Positions 1-6,194 of a DNA stretch of 21,173 bases are shown piece after piece; position 1 is the first letter of the stretch; every line of letters begins with the position of its first letter. The stretch spans positions 1 through 21,173 of the forward strand of contig JAJYMP010000297.1 in assembly GCA_021786915.1 (NCBI GenBank). The letters are read 5' to 3'. The notes below the pieces were generated by a model, which did not search any database, had not been told where the DNA came from, and saw only the letters and a program-made list of their open reading frames with translations. The DNA comes from Chloroflexota bacterium (GTDB lineage: Bacteria; Chloroflexota; Limnocylindria; Limnocylindrales; CSP1-4). The position numbers and the translations under genes are program-made.

Positions 1-10
1 GGGCCGATGA

Positions 11-127
11 GGTGGTTATGGTCGGGGCGAGAGGAGTCGCACCACCGCGACCGACCTGAATGTCCCGGCTGCGATGCGGCTCAAGATCGAGCTGACCGGA
101 CGAGCCGAGTGGCTCCAGTCTGCTTGA
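11..127 (+). other. Short open frame ending in a tail shared with 10322
   Basis: The frame running through the repeat is open from 11 to a stop at 125-127 and ends IELTGRAEWLQSA. The right-hand copy ends IELRGRQEWLRSA with its stop at 10320-10322. Between the two tails most base differences fall on third codon positions and the only length difference is six bases, which suggests a shared coding origin. An in-frame stop at 8-10 and no ribosome site mean this is at best a gene end, not a complete gene. From 128 to 284 I see no gene, only a CACCTG/CAGGTG palindrome at 242-255. Confidence 0.3.
18..67 (-). repeat. 50-bp direct repeat, left copy; tRNA 3'-end-like (attL candidate)
   Basis: This 50-bp segment recurs in the same orientation at 10219-10268 with two adjacent mismatches (48/50). 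Read on the minus strand it contains a T-loop-like TGCGACT, then CCTCT, CGCCCCG, A and CCA, with the exact spacing of the 3' end of a tRNA (T-loop, T-stem 3' side, acceptor 3' side, discriminator, CCA). No matching 5' half is nearby, so it is a fragment and not a functional tRNA. Inferred: an attachment-site remnant of an integrated element. Confidence 0.6.
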
Positions 128-284
128 CATCCACGAGGTCCGGCGTGCGTCCCTCGGAAACCCACCGCGCCTGTCCTTGGCTCGATGTCGCTGCCGTGGC
201 TGGAACTCGTTCACGCGTGCGCGATCGGCGAATACAGGGCGCACCTGTGCAGGTGGGCCGTCGCTGGGTAGGCCGGTTCAGCGG

Positions 285-806
285 TCAGGTGGAGCGGAGC
301 AGGCCCAGATGCACCAGTCGGTACTCCATCGCCTGATCGCTGACACCGAAGCCGTGGGCCAGATCCCGGATCACACGTTCGTGCGAGATGGCCCCGGCGT
401 CTGCAAGGCCACGGAACGTGCGCAGCACCTGCGTTCGTGGCATCAAGAGCTCAGCCGCAAAGGAGTTCGCCTCGATCTCCTCAAGATCAGTCGCAAGACT
501 CGAGCGCGAGTCCCTCAGGTTGATCCGCGCGCGGTCCACCACGAGCGGGCGGCCTTCGTGGAGCACGAAGTGGCCGAGTTCATGCGCGATGGTGAAGCGC
601 TGGCGGGCAGGCGCGTGCGACTCGTTGACCCCGATGATGACCCTGCCTTCCTGGCGGACGAGGAGCCCCGAGACGTCGCCACCGAGACGTTCGCGGATGA
701 CTTCAGCGCCTAGCCCGCGAGCGATCGACTCGACGTCGATGAGGCTTTCGTCTAGTACTCCTGCCTCTTGGCGAACGCGAGCTGCAGCTGCCTCAGCCTT
801 GGCCAT
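285..806 (-). CDS. ImmA/IrrE family metallo-endopeptidase
   Basis: The 173-aa product carries the zinc-protease signature HELGH at residues 75-79 (context FTIAHELGHFVLHEG), followed by EEIEANSFAAELLMP around 109-123. This is the usual ImmA/IrrE arrangement, in which the second Glu/Asn segment completes the active site. Proteins of this family cleave or inactivate a partner XRE-type repressor, as ImmA does to ImmR in ICEBs1 and IrrE/PprI to DdrO in Deinococcus. The partner is immediately upstream: the HTH gene ends at 793, overlapping the ATG at 804-806 by 14 bases, so the two are almost certainly co-transcribed and translationally coupled. Its length is normal for the short single-domain form. 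The family assignment is secure; the exact target is inferred from the neighbour. Confidence 0.92.
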   Translation of the reverse strand: MAKAEAAAARVRQEAGVLDESLIDVESIARGLGAEVIRERLGGDVSGLLVRQEGRVIIGVNESHAPARQRFTIAHELGHFVLHEGRPLVVDRARINLRDSRSSLATDLEEIEANSFAAELLMPRTQVLRTFRGLADAGAISHERVIRDLAHGFGVSDQAMEYRLVHLGLLRST

Positions 807-1113
807 CGCTCTCCCTGGCAGTCATCCCTGCTCGGGCAAGCACGAGATCAAGTGCACGCCGATCTGCTCGTGACAACCGCTCTCCCTGCAGAGGTTCAGA
901 ACCGGCGGCCACAGTCGGTAGCAACGACGCCGGATCGACCCGCAGAGCCCGCGCGATGCGGTCGAGCACGTCCAGGGTCACGCGATGGCGTCCCAGCTCG
1001 ATGTTCGCAATCGCGGCACGTGTCATCCCCGTCGCTGCTGCCAGCTCTGCCTGACTCCGGCCGCCTCGCGCGCTCCGCACGCGTGCGCCGAACTCGCGGT
1101 AGTACGCATCCAT
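793..1113 (-). CDS. XRE-family helix-turn-helix repressor
   Basis: The 106-aa product begins MDAYYREFGARVRSARG. It has a classic HTH_3 fold over about residues 7-66, with SQAELAAATGMTRAAIANIE as the turn and recognition helices and a hydrophobic LDVLDRIARALRV helix after it. The ATG at 1111-1113 was chosen because the domain starts right there; the open frame reaches further upstream to 1356 but that part is low-complexity and opposite the divergent gene. A GGGAGGA lies about 16 bases upstream, rather far. It overlaps the ImmA gene by 14 bases, giving the repressor/anti-repressor-protease pair typical of integrative elements and phages. It probably represses its own promoter and perhaps the divergent gene at 1229. 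Confidence 0.9.
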   Translation of the reverse strand: MDAYYREFGARVRSARGGRSQAELAAATGMTRAAIANIELGRHRVTLDVLDRIARALRVDPASLLPTVAAGSEPLQGERLSRADRRALDLVLARAGMTARESDGQG

Positions 1114-1159
1114 CGGTCCGTAGCATACGTCCTCCCATCGGGGCGGATGTGCTGGACAC

Positions 1160-1175
1160 GCACATATCGTTGTGC
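1160..1175. promoter_or_regulatory. Inverted repeat between divergent genes (XRE operator candidate)
   Basis: GCACA at 1160-1164 and TGTGC at 1171-1175 form a perfect 5-bp inverted repeat with a 6-bp spacer. It sits in the 115-bp gap between the XRE repressor (start 1113) and the divergent DUF3892-like gene (start 1229). The position suits repressor binding, but the arms are short and no strong promoter boxes are visible. Confidence 0.3.
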
Positions 1176-1228
1176 TAGGAATCCTTTGGCACCAGTAGCT
1201 GGCGACCGGGATCACAGGGGAGAAGACC

Positions 1229-1510
1229 GTGGGCGACCATCGAGTCATCAGGACCGAGAAGCAGACGACGTACGTGGGAGGGTCGCATCGCCACATTGCA
1301 GGGTTGTGCCTTGCCGAGGGCGGGAAGGTCTCGAAGGCGACGGCGATCGTGAACATCGAGTCGGGCCGGGAGAGCTACTGGACGTCCGCGGACGGCCAGC
1401 GGGCGACGGTGCGGGTCGTCAACCGCTGCGAGCGCTGCGCGGACAAGTACCTGCGGACGGATCGGGACACCACCACGAAGGACAACCTGCTGGAGCTGCC
1501 CGACTGCTAG
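1229..1510 (+). CDS. DUF3892-like small protein
   Basis: A 93-aa protein. The GTG start at 1229 is preceded by AGGGGAGAAG at 1216-1225, a good ribosome site. Its layout resembles DUF3892: an early segment with clustered His (GGSHRHIAGL), then a short strand-rich part (KATAIVNIESGRESYWTSAD, ATVRVVNR). A CERC pair near residue 69 could bind metal, but only two cysteines are there, with a third at the C-terminus. The biochemical role of the family is unknown. It is the first of three closely spaced plus-strand genes (1229-2160) divergent from the XRE/ImmA pair. The family match is from memory of the pattern and is tentative. Confidence 0.6.
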   Translation: MGDHRVIRTEKQTTYVGGSHRHIAGLCLAEGGKVSKATAIVNIESGRESYWTSADGQRATVRVVNRCERCADKYLRTDRDTTTKDNLLELPDC

Positions 1511-1536
1511 CCAGCGGGCGTGATGGAGGGTTACCT

Positions 1537-1749
1537 ATGGCGAAGTCGACCTCGAGCGTGGGTCGCAGCTGGTCACCGCAGGAGGTTCGGCAGCTCCGCG
1601 ATCTCGCGGCGAAGAACACTCCCACGCGAGTGATCGGTCTGCATCTGGGCAGGACTGAAGGGGGCGTGCGGAGCAAGGCCAGTGAGCAGGGGATCTCGCT
1701 GCGTCCGACGAACCAGAGCCCGTACGGGCCACGGCGCGCGAAGCCGTAG
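1537..1749 (+). CDS. Conserved 70-aa protein, predicted helical DNA-binding
   Basis: The ATG at 1537 has GGAGG at 1525-1529. The product reads MAKSTSSVGRSWSPQEVRQL and onward, with the core TPTRVIGLHLGRTEGGVRSK and the ending GISLRPTNQSPYGPRRAKP. It strongly resembles a short protein widespread in Alphaproteobacteria and plasmids (WS..DV..L..LA..NTPTRVIGL.LGR, then ISL.PTNQSPY). The pattern of W, LA and LGRT..AV.SKA looks like a Myb/SANT or sigma-region-4-like helix-turn-helix. No function has been established that I know of. It lies 26 bases after the DUF3892-like gene and 24 before the next, so an operon is likely. Its usual occurrence in another phylum suggests horizontal transfer (inference). 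Confidence 0.8.
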   Translation: MAKSTSSVGRSWSPQEVRQLRDLAAKNTPTRVIGLHLGRTEGGVRSKASEQGISLRPTNQSPYGPRRAKP

Positions 1750-1773
1750 CGGACACAGAAGAGCGAGGATCTG

Positions 1774-2160
1774 ATGACCGAGACCGACAAGCTCGCGGGC
1801 GTGCTGCGGAGGGTGGTACGGCCCTATCCGTATGCGCCCGTGCTCGGCTTCCCCTACGAGACGCCAGCAGCCGCCTCAGAGCGGTTAGCGGCGACTCTCT
1901 TGGCTGATCTCGAGTTCCAGGAGATCCGGCTGACCGATTGGCTCGGGACCCCCGACGGACGCCTCATAGAGTCGGCCGTCTTGGCACTGTTGCCTCCGTT
2001 GCAGCGCGGCGAGGTGCAGCTGGTCGTCGAGGCCGTGACCCTGGCCGCGCGCAAGAAGCGGCAGGGCAACGAGACTCTCGCTGCCCTGTTGACCCTCGGC
2101 GCAGCCATCGGGCTGGGCGTTCTGGTCGTTGCTTGGGTGTCAACGTCGCCCGAAACCTGA
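1774..2160 (+). CDS. Hypothetical protein with C-terminal membrane helix, cut by IS21 end
   Basis: I do not recognise this 128-aa product. Residues 1-95 are soluble with amphipathic helices (ASERLAATLLADLEF, LVVEAVTLAARKK). Residues about 103-121 (LAALLTLGAAIGLGVLVVAW) form one transmembrane helix. The stop codon at 2158-2160 lies inside the terminal repeat of the IS21-family element. If that element begins at TGTCAACG (2138), residues from about 122 (VSTSPET) are encoded by the insertion sequence, so the native C-terminus has been lost. The ATG at 1774 follows a weak GAGGAT. It is third in the small operon after the 70-aa gene. Confidence 0.65.
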   Translation: MTETDKLAGVLRRVVRPYPYAPVLGFPYETPAAASERLAATLLADLEFQEIRLTDWLGTPDGRLIESAVLALLPPLQRGEVQLVVEAVTLAARKKRQGNETLAALLTLGAAIGLGVLVVAWVSTSPET

Positions 2161-2188
2161 ACAGATAGCGCCGGTCGAAACCTGTACA
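2151..2188 (+). repeat. IS21 left terminal repeats (two copies)
   Basis: CGAAACCTGAACA at 2151-2163 and CGAAACCTGTACA at 2176-2188 are near-identical copies 25 bp apart. Both are inverted relative to TGTTCAGGTTTCG at 4258-4270. The spacing between outer and inner copies matches that on the right side, as expected for transposase-binding sites of an IS21 element. Confidence 0.8.
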
Positions 2189-2192
2189 CCCC

Positions 2193-2960
2193 TCAGTGCT
2201 CCTTGGCGCCCGACAGCACCTCCTCCCGCTTGCCCCGCAGGCGGTAGCTCTCGCCCTTGAGGACGATCACCTCCGCGTGGTGGACGAGGCGGTCGACCAT
2301 CGCGGCGACGGCCACGGGGTCACCGAAGATCTCGGCCCACGCCGAGAACGTCTTGTTGCTCGACACGATCAGCGAGCGGCGCTCGTAGCGCGAGCTGATG
2401 AGGTCGAAGAAGAGGGCTGCCGCCTCGGGATCGAAAGGGATGTAACCCACCTCGTCGACGATGAGGAGGGGGATCCGCGTGAGCCGCTCGAGCTCCTCGT
2501 CGAGCCGGCCGGCCCGCTTGGCCGCCCCCAGGCGGTTCACCCACTGGTGCGCCGTGGCGAACGCCACGCGGTGCCCCCGTCGCGCCGCCTGCACGCCGAG
2601 CGCGATCGAGAGATGCGTCTTGCCGGTGCCCGGCGGTCCCAGGAACACGACGTTCTGCGCCTCGGCGAGGAAGTCGAGCTGGGCGAGGTGCGCGATGGCC
2701 TGGCGGCTGACGCTCGTCTGCACCGTGAAGTCGAAGTCGTCGAGCGTCTTGACGGCCGGGAAGCGGGCCGCCTTGACGCGGGCCTGCCCGCCGTGGCCGT
2801 CGCGGGCGCTGACCTCCTCTTGCAGCACGGCCGCGAGATATGCCTCGTAGTCCCAGCCCTCGTCGCGGGCGCGCGCCGCGAGCCTGGCCGAGACGCTCCT
2901 GATGCGGGGCGCCTTGAGCGCCCGGGCGAGATAGGCGAGCTCGGACGCCGGCGTGCTCAT
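2193..2960 (-). CDS. istB: IS21 helper ATPase IstB
   Basis: A 255-aa AAA+ ATPase related to DnaC. Walker A GPPGTGKT is at residues 108-115 and Walker B LLIVDE at 165-170, followed by VGYIPFDPEAA and a sensor-like SSNKTFSAW, all typical of IstB. In IS21 transposition IstB oligomerises on DNA in an ATP-dependent way, selects and bends the target, and stimulates IstA. Its length is normal and no frame damage is seen. The ATG at 2958-2960 overlaps the istA stop (2957-2959) as ATGA, so translation is coupled. The gene ends about 5 bases from the inner left terminal repeat. Confidence 0.97.
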   Translation of the reverse strand: MSTPASELAYLARALKAPRIRSVSARLAARARDEGWDYEAYLAAVLQEEVSARDGHGGQARVKAARFPAVKTLDDFDFTVQTSVSRQAIAHLAQLDFLAEAQNVVFLGPPGTGKTHLSIALGVQAARRGHRVAFATAHQWVNRLGAAKRAGRLDEELERLTRIPLLIVDEVGYIPFDPEAAALFFDLISSRYERRSLIVSSNKTFSAWAEIFGDPVAVAAMVDRLVHHAEVIVLKGESYRLRGKREEVLSGAKEH

Positions 2961-4183
2961 GCGGGCACCTCGAAGAGCGCGTCGTAGCGGCGCAGGTCGA
3001 CCGCCGGCAGCTCGGGATCGCCGGCCTCCCGGCGGTCACGGGCCTCGCGCGCCAGGCGGATGGCTCGCCCGTGGGCCGGGTCGAGGACGACGTCGGCGGG
3101 CACGAAGCTGCGCCGATGCCGGGCGATCTCCATCCCCTCGCAGCTGATGCGCACCCGGCTGGGACTGACGGCCACCGAGAGGCGGCGGCCGACGAAGGCC
3201 GGCGGCACCGAGTAGTCGGCGCCCAGCACCCGCACGAAGGCGTCCTTGCCGGCGCGGGCCTCGAGGTGCAGCGCGACGTCGGGCAGGACCGCCGGCAGCG
3301 GGTGCAGGTAGCGCCGCTCGGCCGCCCAGCGCTCGGCCACCCGGAGGCCGGTGCGGCGCAGGACCCGCCGATACGCGACCTCGGCCGCCCAGGCGTCGTG
3401 CTGGGCCTGCAGGTCGGCGAGCGAGGTGAAGGTTCGGAGGGGCAGGAAGCTCGTCTCGAGGTAGTCGATCGTGCGCTCCACCTGGCCCTTGGAAGTGGGC
3501 CGGCGGGGACGCAGGACGACCGCCGCCAGGTGCAGCTCGCCGAAGAGGGCGGCGACCTCCGGATGGAGCCGCGCCCGGCCACCCTCTCTGGTCGCCACGA
3601 TCGAGGCGTCGTTGTCGCAGACGGCCTTCTCCGCCACCCCGCCCAGGCGCTCGAGGCAGCCCAGCAGCGCGGCCAGGCAGTCGCCCACCGTGCGCCCCAG
3701 GGTGAAGCCGCAGGCGTGCGCGCCCGAGTGGGGCAGCGTCGCCACGAGGCCGAACGCCTCGTGGGTGACGCCCCGGCCCACCGGGATCTGCACCCCCGTG
3801 TGCCACCAGTCGAGCTGCACGATCTCGCCGGCCAGGTAGCTCGTGCGCTGGAAGGCCCGCGCCGCGGCGAACTCGGGGCGGACGTGCGCGAGGTGTTCCT
3901 TCAGGACCGTGATCCCGCCCGCGTATCCGGAGCGCCGAAGACGCTCGCAGATGACCGTGGCCGGGGCCGCCGGGTCGGCCGCCAGGAGCGCGCGGATCTC
4001 GGCGCGATACGGGTCGAGCGCGGAGCCCGCCGGCGGACGCACGTAGCGCGGTGGCTCGTGCAGGCGCAGCAGGCGGATGACGGTCGTGCGGCTCATGCCC
4101 AGGCGCCGCGCGATGGCGGCCTTCGTCAACCCCTCGCGATGGAACAGCCGCTGGACCTCGGCCCAGTCCTCCACTCGATACAC
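2957..4183 (-). CDS. istA: IS21 transposase IstA (DDE recombinase)
   Basis: This is the DDE transposase of IS21 elements, which cuts and joins the element ends together with IstB. From the GTG at 4183 it is 408 aa. It has an N-terminal helix-turn-helix (LTKAAIARRLGMSRTTVIRL), then an RNase-H-like catalytic core with Asp in VQLDWWHTG, Asp in AVCDND and Glu in SKGQVERTIDYLE. A C-terminal beta-barrel-like region includes YSVPPAFVGRRL. All three catalytic acids are present and the frame is intact, so it may be active. The open frame continues upstream to 4234 without a ribosome site. I chose GTG 4183, though GTG 4174, better spaced from GAAGGGA, is equally plausible. Confidence 0.95.
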   Translation of the reverse strand: MYRVEDWAEVQRLFHREGLTKAAIARRLGMSRTTVIRLLRLHEPPRYVRPPAGSALDPYRAEIRALLAADPAAPATVICERLRRSGYAGGITVLKEHLAHVRPEFAAARAFQRTSYLAGEIVQLDWWHTGVQIPVGRGVTHEAFGLVATLPHSGAHACGFTLGRTVGDCLAALLGCLERLGGVAEKAVCDNDASIVATREGGRARLHPEVAALFGELHLAAVVLRPRRPTSKGQVERTIDYLETSFLPLRTFTSLADLQAQHDAWAAEVAYRRVLRRTGLRVAERWAAERRYLHPLPAVLPDVALHLEARAGKDAFVRVLGADYSVPPAFVGRRLSVAVSPSRVRISCEGMEIARHRRSFVPADVVLDPAHGRAIRLAREARDRREAGDPELPAVDLRRYDALFEVPA

Positions 4184-4257
4184 TCCCTTCCCCCTCGGTG
4201 CCGGCTCCTGACAGTGCTGGCCCGAGGGTGCCATCCGAACCTGAACGAGGCGGGAGG

Positions 4258-4299
4258 TGTTCAGGTTTCGGCCGGCGCGGAGTGTTCAGTTTTACCGGC
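4258..4299 (-). repeat. IS21 right terminal repeats
   Basis: TGTTCAGGTTTCGGCC starts at 4258, and a second, imperfect copy, TGTTCAGTTTTACCGG, starts at 4283. The pair aligns with the inverted left-end pair at the same spacing. The outer copy departs from the repeat after TGTTCAG (4283-4289), which is the likely entry point of the IS110 element. Confidence 0.7.
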
Positions 4300-4322
4300 T
4301 ATGAAAGACGGGTCCGGCCCTG

Positions 4323-4500
4323 CCCGGTCGGGGGTATGGTCCTTCGACCGGGACAGGGGCGGATGGGGACACCAGAGACGGGCAGGCCGTCCGGTTGATG
4401 GACCACGAGTCCGGAGTGTTACCTGGCCTGCCCCTGCGACCCACCCGGGTGCGCTGCGAGCGCGGATCGGTATATGTCGTGTCGCCCGTGGGTGTCCCAC
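4323..4500 (+). ncRNA. Candidate bridge RNA of the IS110 element
   Basis: The non-coding leader of the transposase holds successive perfect stems. Stem 1 is CCCGGTCG (4323-4330) with CGACCGGG (4345-4352). Stem 2 is GGGCAGGCC (4380-4388) with GGCCTGCCC (4425-4433), enclosing a 36-nt loop. A third region is closed by ACCCAC (4439-4444) with GTGGGT (4488-4493) and contains the small hairpin GCGCT/AGCGC (4451-4463). GGGACACC (4366-4373) can instead pair with GGTGTCCC (4491-4498). A 5' stem-loop followed by two large loops in the left end is the layout known for IS110 bridge RNAs (target-binding then donor-binding loop). The RNA ends and guide assignments are inferred. Confidence 0.6.
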
Positions 4501-4515
4501 CAACAGGAGGGACCC

Positions 4516-5837
4516 GTGCGCACGATCGGACTCGACGTCGGCAAGTCGTTCGCCGAGGTGGCGGTCATCGAGGCGGGCGGCCACGCGCGCCCGGCCGGTC
4601 GCATCGCCACCTCGCCCGAGGGGCTGCGGGCCTTCGCCGCGAGCCTCGGGCCCGACGACCAGGTCGTCCTCGAGGCCACGACCAACACCTGGGCCATCGC
4701 CGAGCTCCTGGCGGCCCATGCCGGGCGCGTCGTGGTCTCGAACCCCATCCGGACCCGGGCCATCGCCGACGCCAAGACCAAGACCGACACGATCGACGCG
4801 GCCACCCTCGCCGAGCTCCTCGCGGCCGACTACCTGCCCGAGGTGTGGCAGCCCGACCAGTCGACCCAGGCGCTCCGGCGGCGGCTGGCCGGCCGGGCCG
4901 CCCTCGTCGATCAGCGGCGGCGGCTGCGCAACCGGATCAGCGCGATCCTCGCCCGCAACCTGCGCAGCTCGCCCTGGAGCGACCCGTTCGGGGTGCAGGG
5001 GCTGCGCTGGCTGGTCTCGGTCGAGTTGCCGGCCGACGAGCGCGAGCAGGTCGACGCCGCGCTTCGGCTCCTCACCGGCATCGAGGCCGAGATCCGCCGC
5101 GCGGAAGCTGGGCTCGCGGGGATGGTGATCGACGATCTCCGGGTCCGGCGGCTGCTCACGATCCCGGGCATCGGACCCGTGGCCTCGCTCGGGCTGCTGG
5201 CCGCGATCGGGACATCGCTCGGTTCCCTCGCCCGAACAAGCTCGTCAGCTACCTCGGCCTGGATCCCCGCGTCCGCCAGTCTGGCGGCCGCCCGGCGCAT
5301 ATCGGGCACATCAGCCGGGCCGGTCAGGGGTATGCCCGCTCGCTCCTCGTCGAGGCCGCCCATGCGGCCATCCGCACGCCCGGTCCCCTGCGGGCCTTCC
5401 ATGCCCGGGTGGCGGCGCGGCGCGGACCCGGCATCGCCGCCGTCGCGGTCGCCCGCAAGCTCGCGGTCCTGGCCTGGCACCTGCTCCACGACGAGACCGA
5501 CTACCGCTGGCCGTCGAAGGGCCGAGTGGCGCGCAAGGTGCGCGAGCTCGAGCGGGCGGCCGGCTCTCCCGACCGCCGGGGCCGCTTCGAGCGTGGCGCC
5601 TCCCGCCGCCCCGATCCCGCCACCGAGCGCTGCGCGCTGCAGGAGGTCGAGGCGGCCTACATCGTGTTCGTGCAGGCGCGGACAGGGGCGGACGCGGCCG
5701 CCGCCAACGGGGTGCGACTCAATGGCCAGAGGCCGGCTGCGCGGCGGAGCTCAACCCCACGCTCCGCGCTTCGCCACGGGGTCGACCGCGTCCGGGCCGA
5801 CGATACGCCCGCCGCTCCGGTCGGCAAAGGCACTTGA
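4516..5837 (+). pseudogene. IS110-family DEDD transposase, one-base frameshift
   Basis: The GTG at 4516 has a perfect AGGAGG at 4505-4510. The N-terminal RuvC-like DEDD domain shows Asp in TIGLDVGKSFAEVAV, Glu in VVLEATTNTWAIAELL and the Asp pair in KTDTIDAATLAELL. The C-terminal Transposase_20 part shows LLTIPGIGPVASLGLLAAIG and, in the next frame, KLVSYLGLDPRV and IGHISRAGQGYARSLL with the serine typical of the family. The two parts are in different frames. Adding one G to the GGG at 5209-5211 restores IGDIARFPRPNKL and one open frame of about 440 aa to the stop at 5835-5837. It is therefore either a recent single-base inactivation or a homopolymer sequencing error. Confidence 0.9.
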
Positions 5838-6194
5838 CGTTTTCATCGGTCAACCGGCGTCGACACCTTGGGGTCGAGGCCAGACTCGCTGAGTTGGCCC
5901 GCGCGCCTTCCGGAGGGCGGCGGGCGACTTCCGATCGGTTTCGGCCAATCCCAACCCTTCGCGCGTATGCCTGAAACCTCTCGCTAGAGCGAGAGACATC
6001 TGGCCGCACAGGCTCGCGGGTGGCACAGCAGCCAGAGAGCATCGAAATGAATGCCGATCAGCTTCTCGATGTCGTTCCGAATGCACTCGAGCGCGCGCGA
6101 TCGCTGACGCACGCCAATGGCGAGGGTTTACCCCACGTCGGCGGCCGTTTCCACAGCGCACAGGAGTCGGGAGTCCGGTCCACACGCGAGGCGT
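5838..6194. other. Gene-free stretch: IS110 right end and flank
   Basis: From 5838 to about 5939 lies the presumed right end of the IS110 element. GGTTTCGGCC at 5937-5946 matches the IS21 inner repeat at 4264-4273. An 8-bp inverted repeat with a 2-base centre, CTCTCGCT (5978-5985) and AGCGAGAG (5988-5995), follows without a T run. A 63-codon open frame from GTG 6020 has no ribosome site and overlaps the convergent gene, so it is not called. Confidence 0.4.

Larger units (their letters stand above)
2138..4299 (-). mobile_element. IS21-family insertion sequence (istA-istB)
   Basis: About 2.2 kb with the IS21 hallmarks: istA followed by istB in overlapping frames, and multiple terminal repeats at each end in inverted orientation. 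Left copies lie at 2151-2163 and 2174-2188, right copies at 4258-4270 and 4282-4299. The left outer end probably begins TGTCAACG at 2138. The right outer copy diverges after TGTTCAG at 4289, so the outer right limit is uncertain and may have been moved by the adjoining IS110 element. No target duplication could be recognised. Confidence 0.85.
4290..5939 (+). mobile_element. IS110-family insertion sequence
   Basis: About 1.65 kb with a DEDD transposase gene, a long structured non-coding left end (about 226 bases) and a short right end (about 100 bases), which is the IS110-group architecture. IS110 elements lack obvious terminal inverted repeats, so the limits are inferred from interruption of the IS21 terminal repeat at 4289 and reappearance of its GGTTTCGGCC at 5937-5946. 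The limits may be off by a few bases. Confidence 0.65.

Noticed and set aside
18..67. A functional tRNA gene at either 50-bp repeat
   Set aside because: Only the 3' part resembles a tRNA; the T-stem does not pair fully and no CGGGGCG 5' acceptor strand or anticodon arm is found nearby.
1114..1356. N-terminal extension of the XRE frame to 1356
   Set aside because: The added 81 residues have no domain character and run antisense through the start of the DUF3892-like gene; the HTH fold begins at Met 1113.
3071..5128. A 685-codon plus-strand open frame across istA and the IS110 leader
   Set aside because: It is the GC-rich antisense shadow of istA; the composition is Arg/Gly/Ala/Asp-rich without domains, while the opposite strand encodes a complete transposase.
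5978..5995. Palindrome after the IS110 element as a rho-independent terminator
   Set aside because: The loop would be only two bases and no T run follows on either strand; it is kept as an unexplained inverted repeat.
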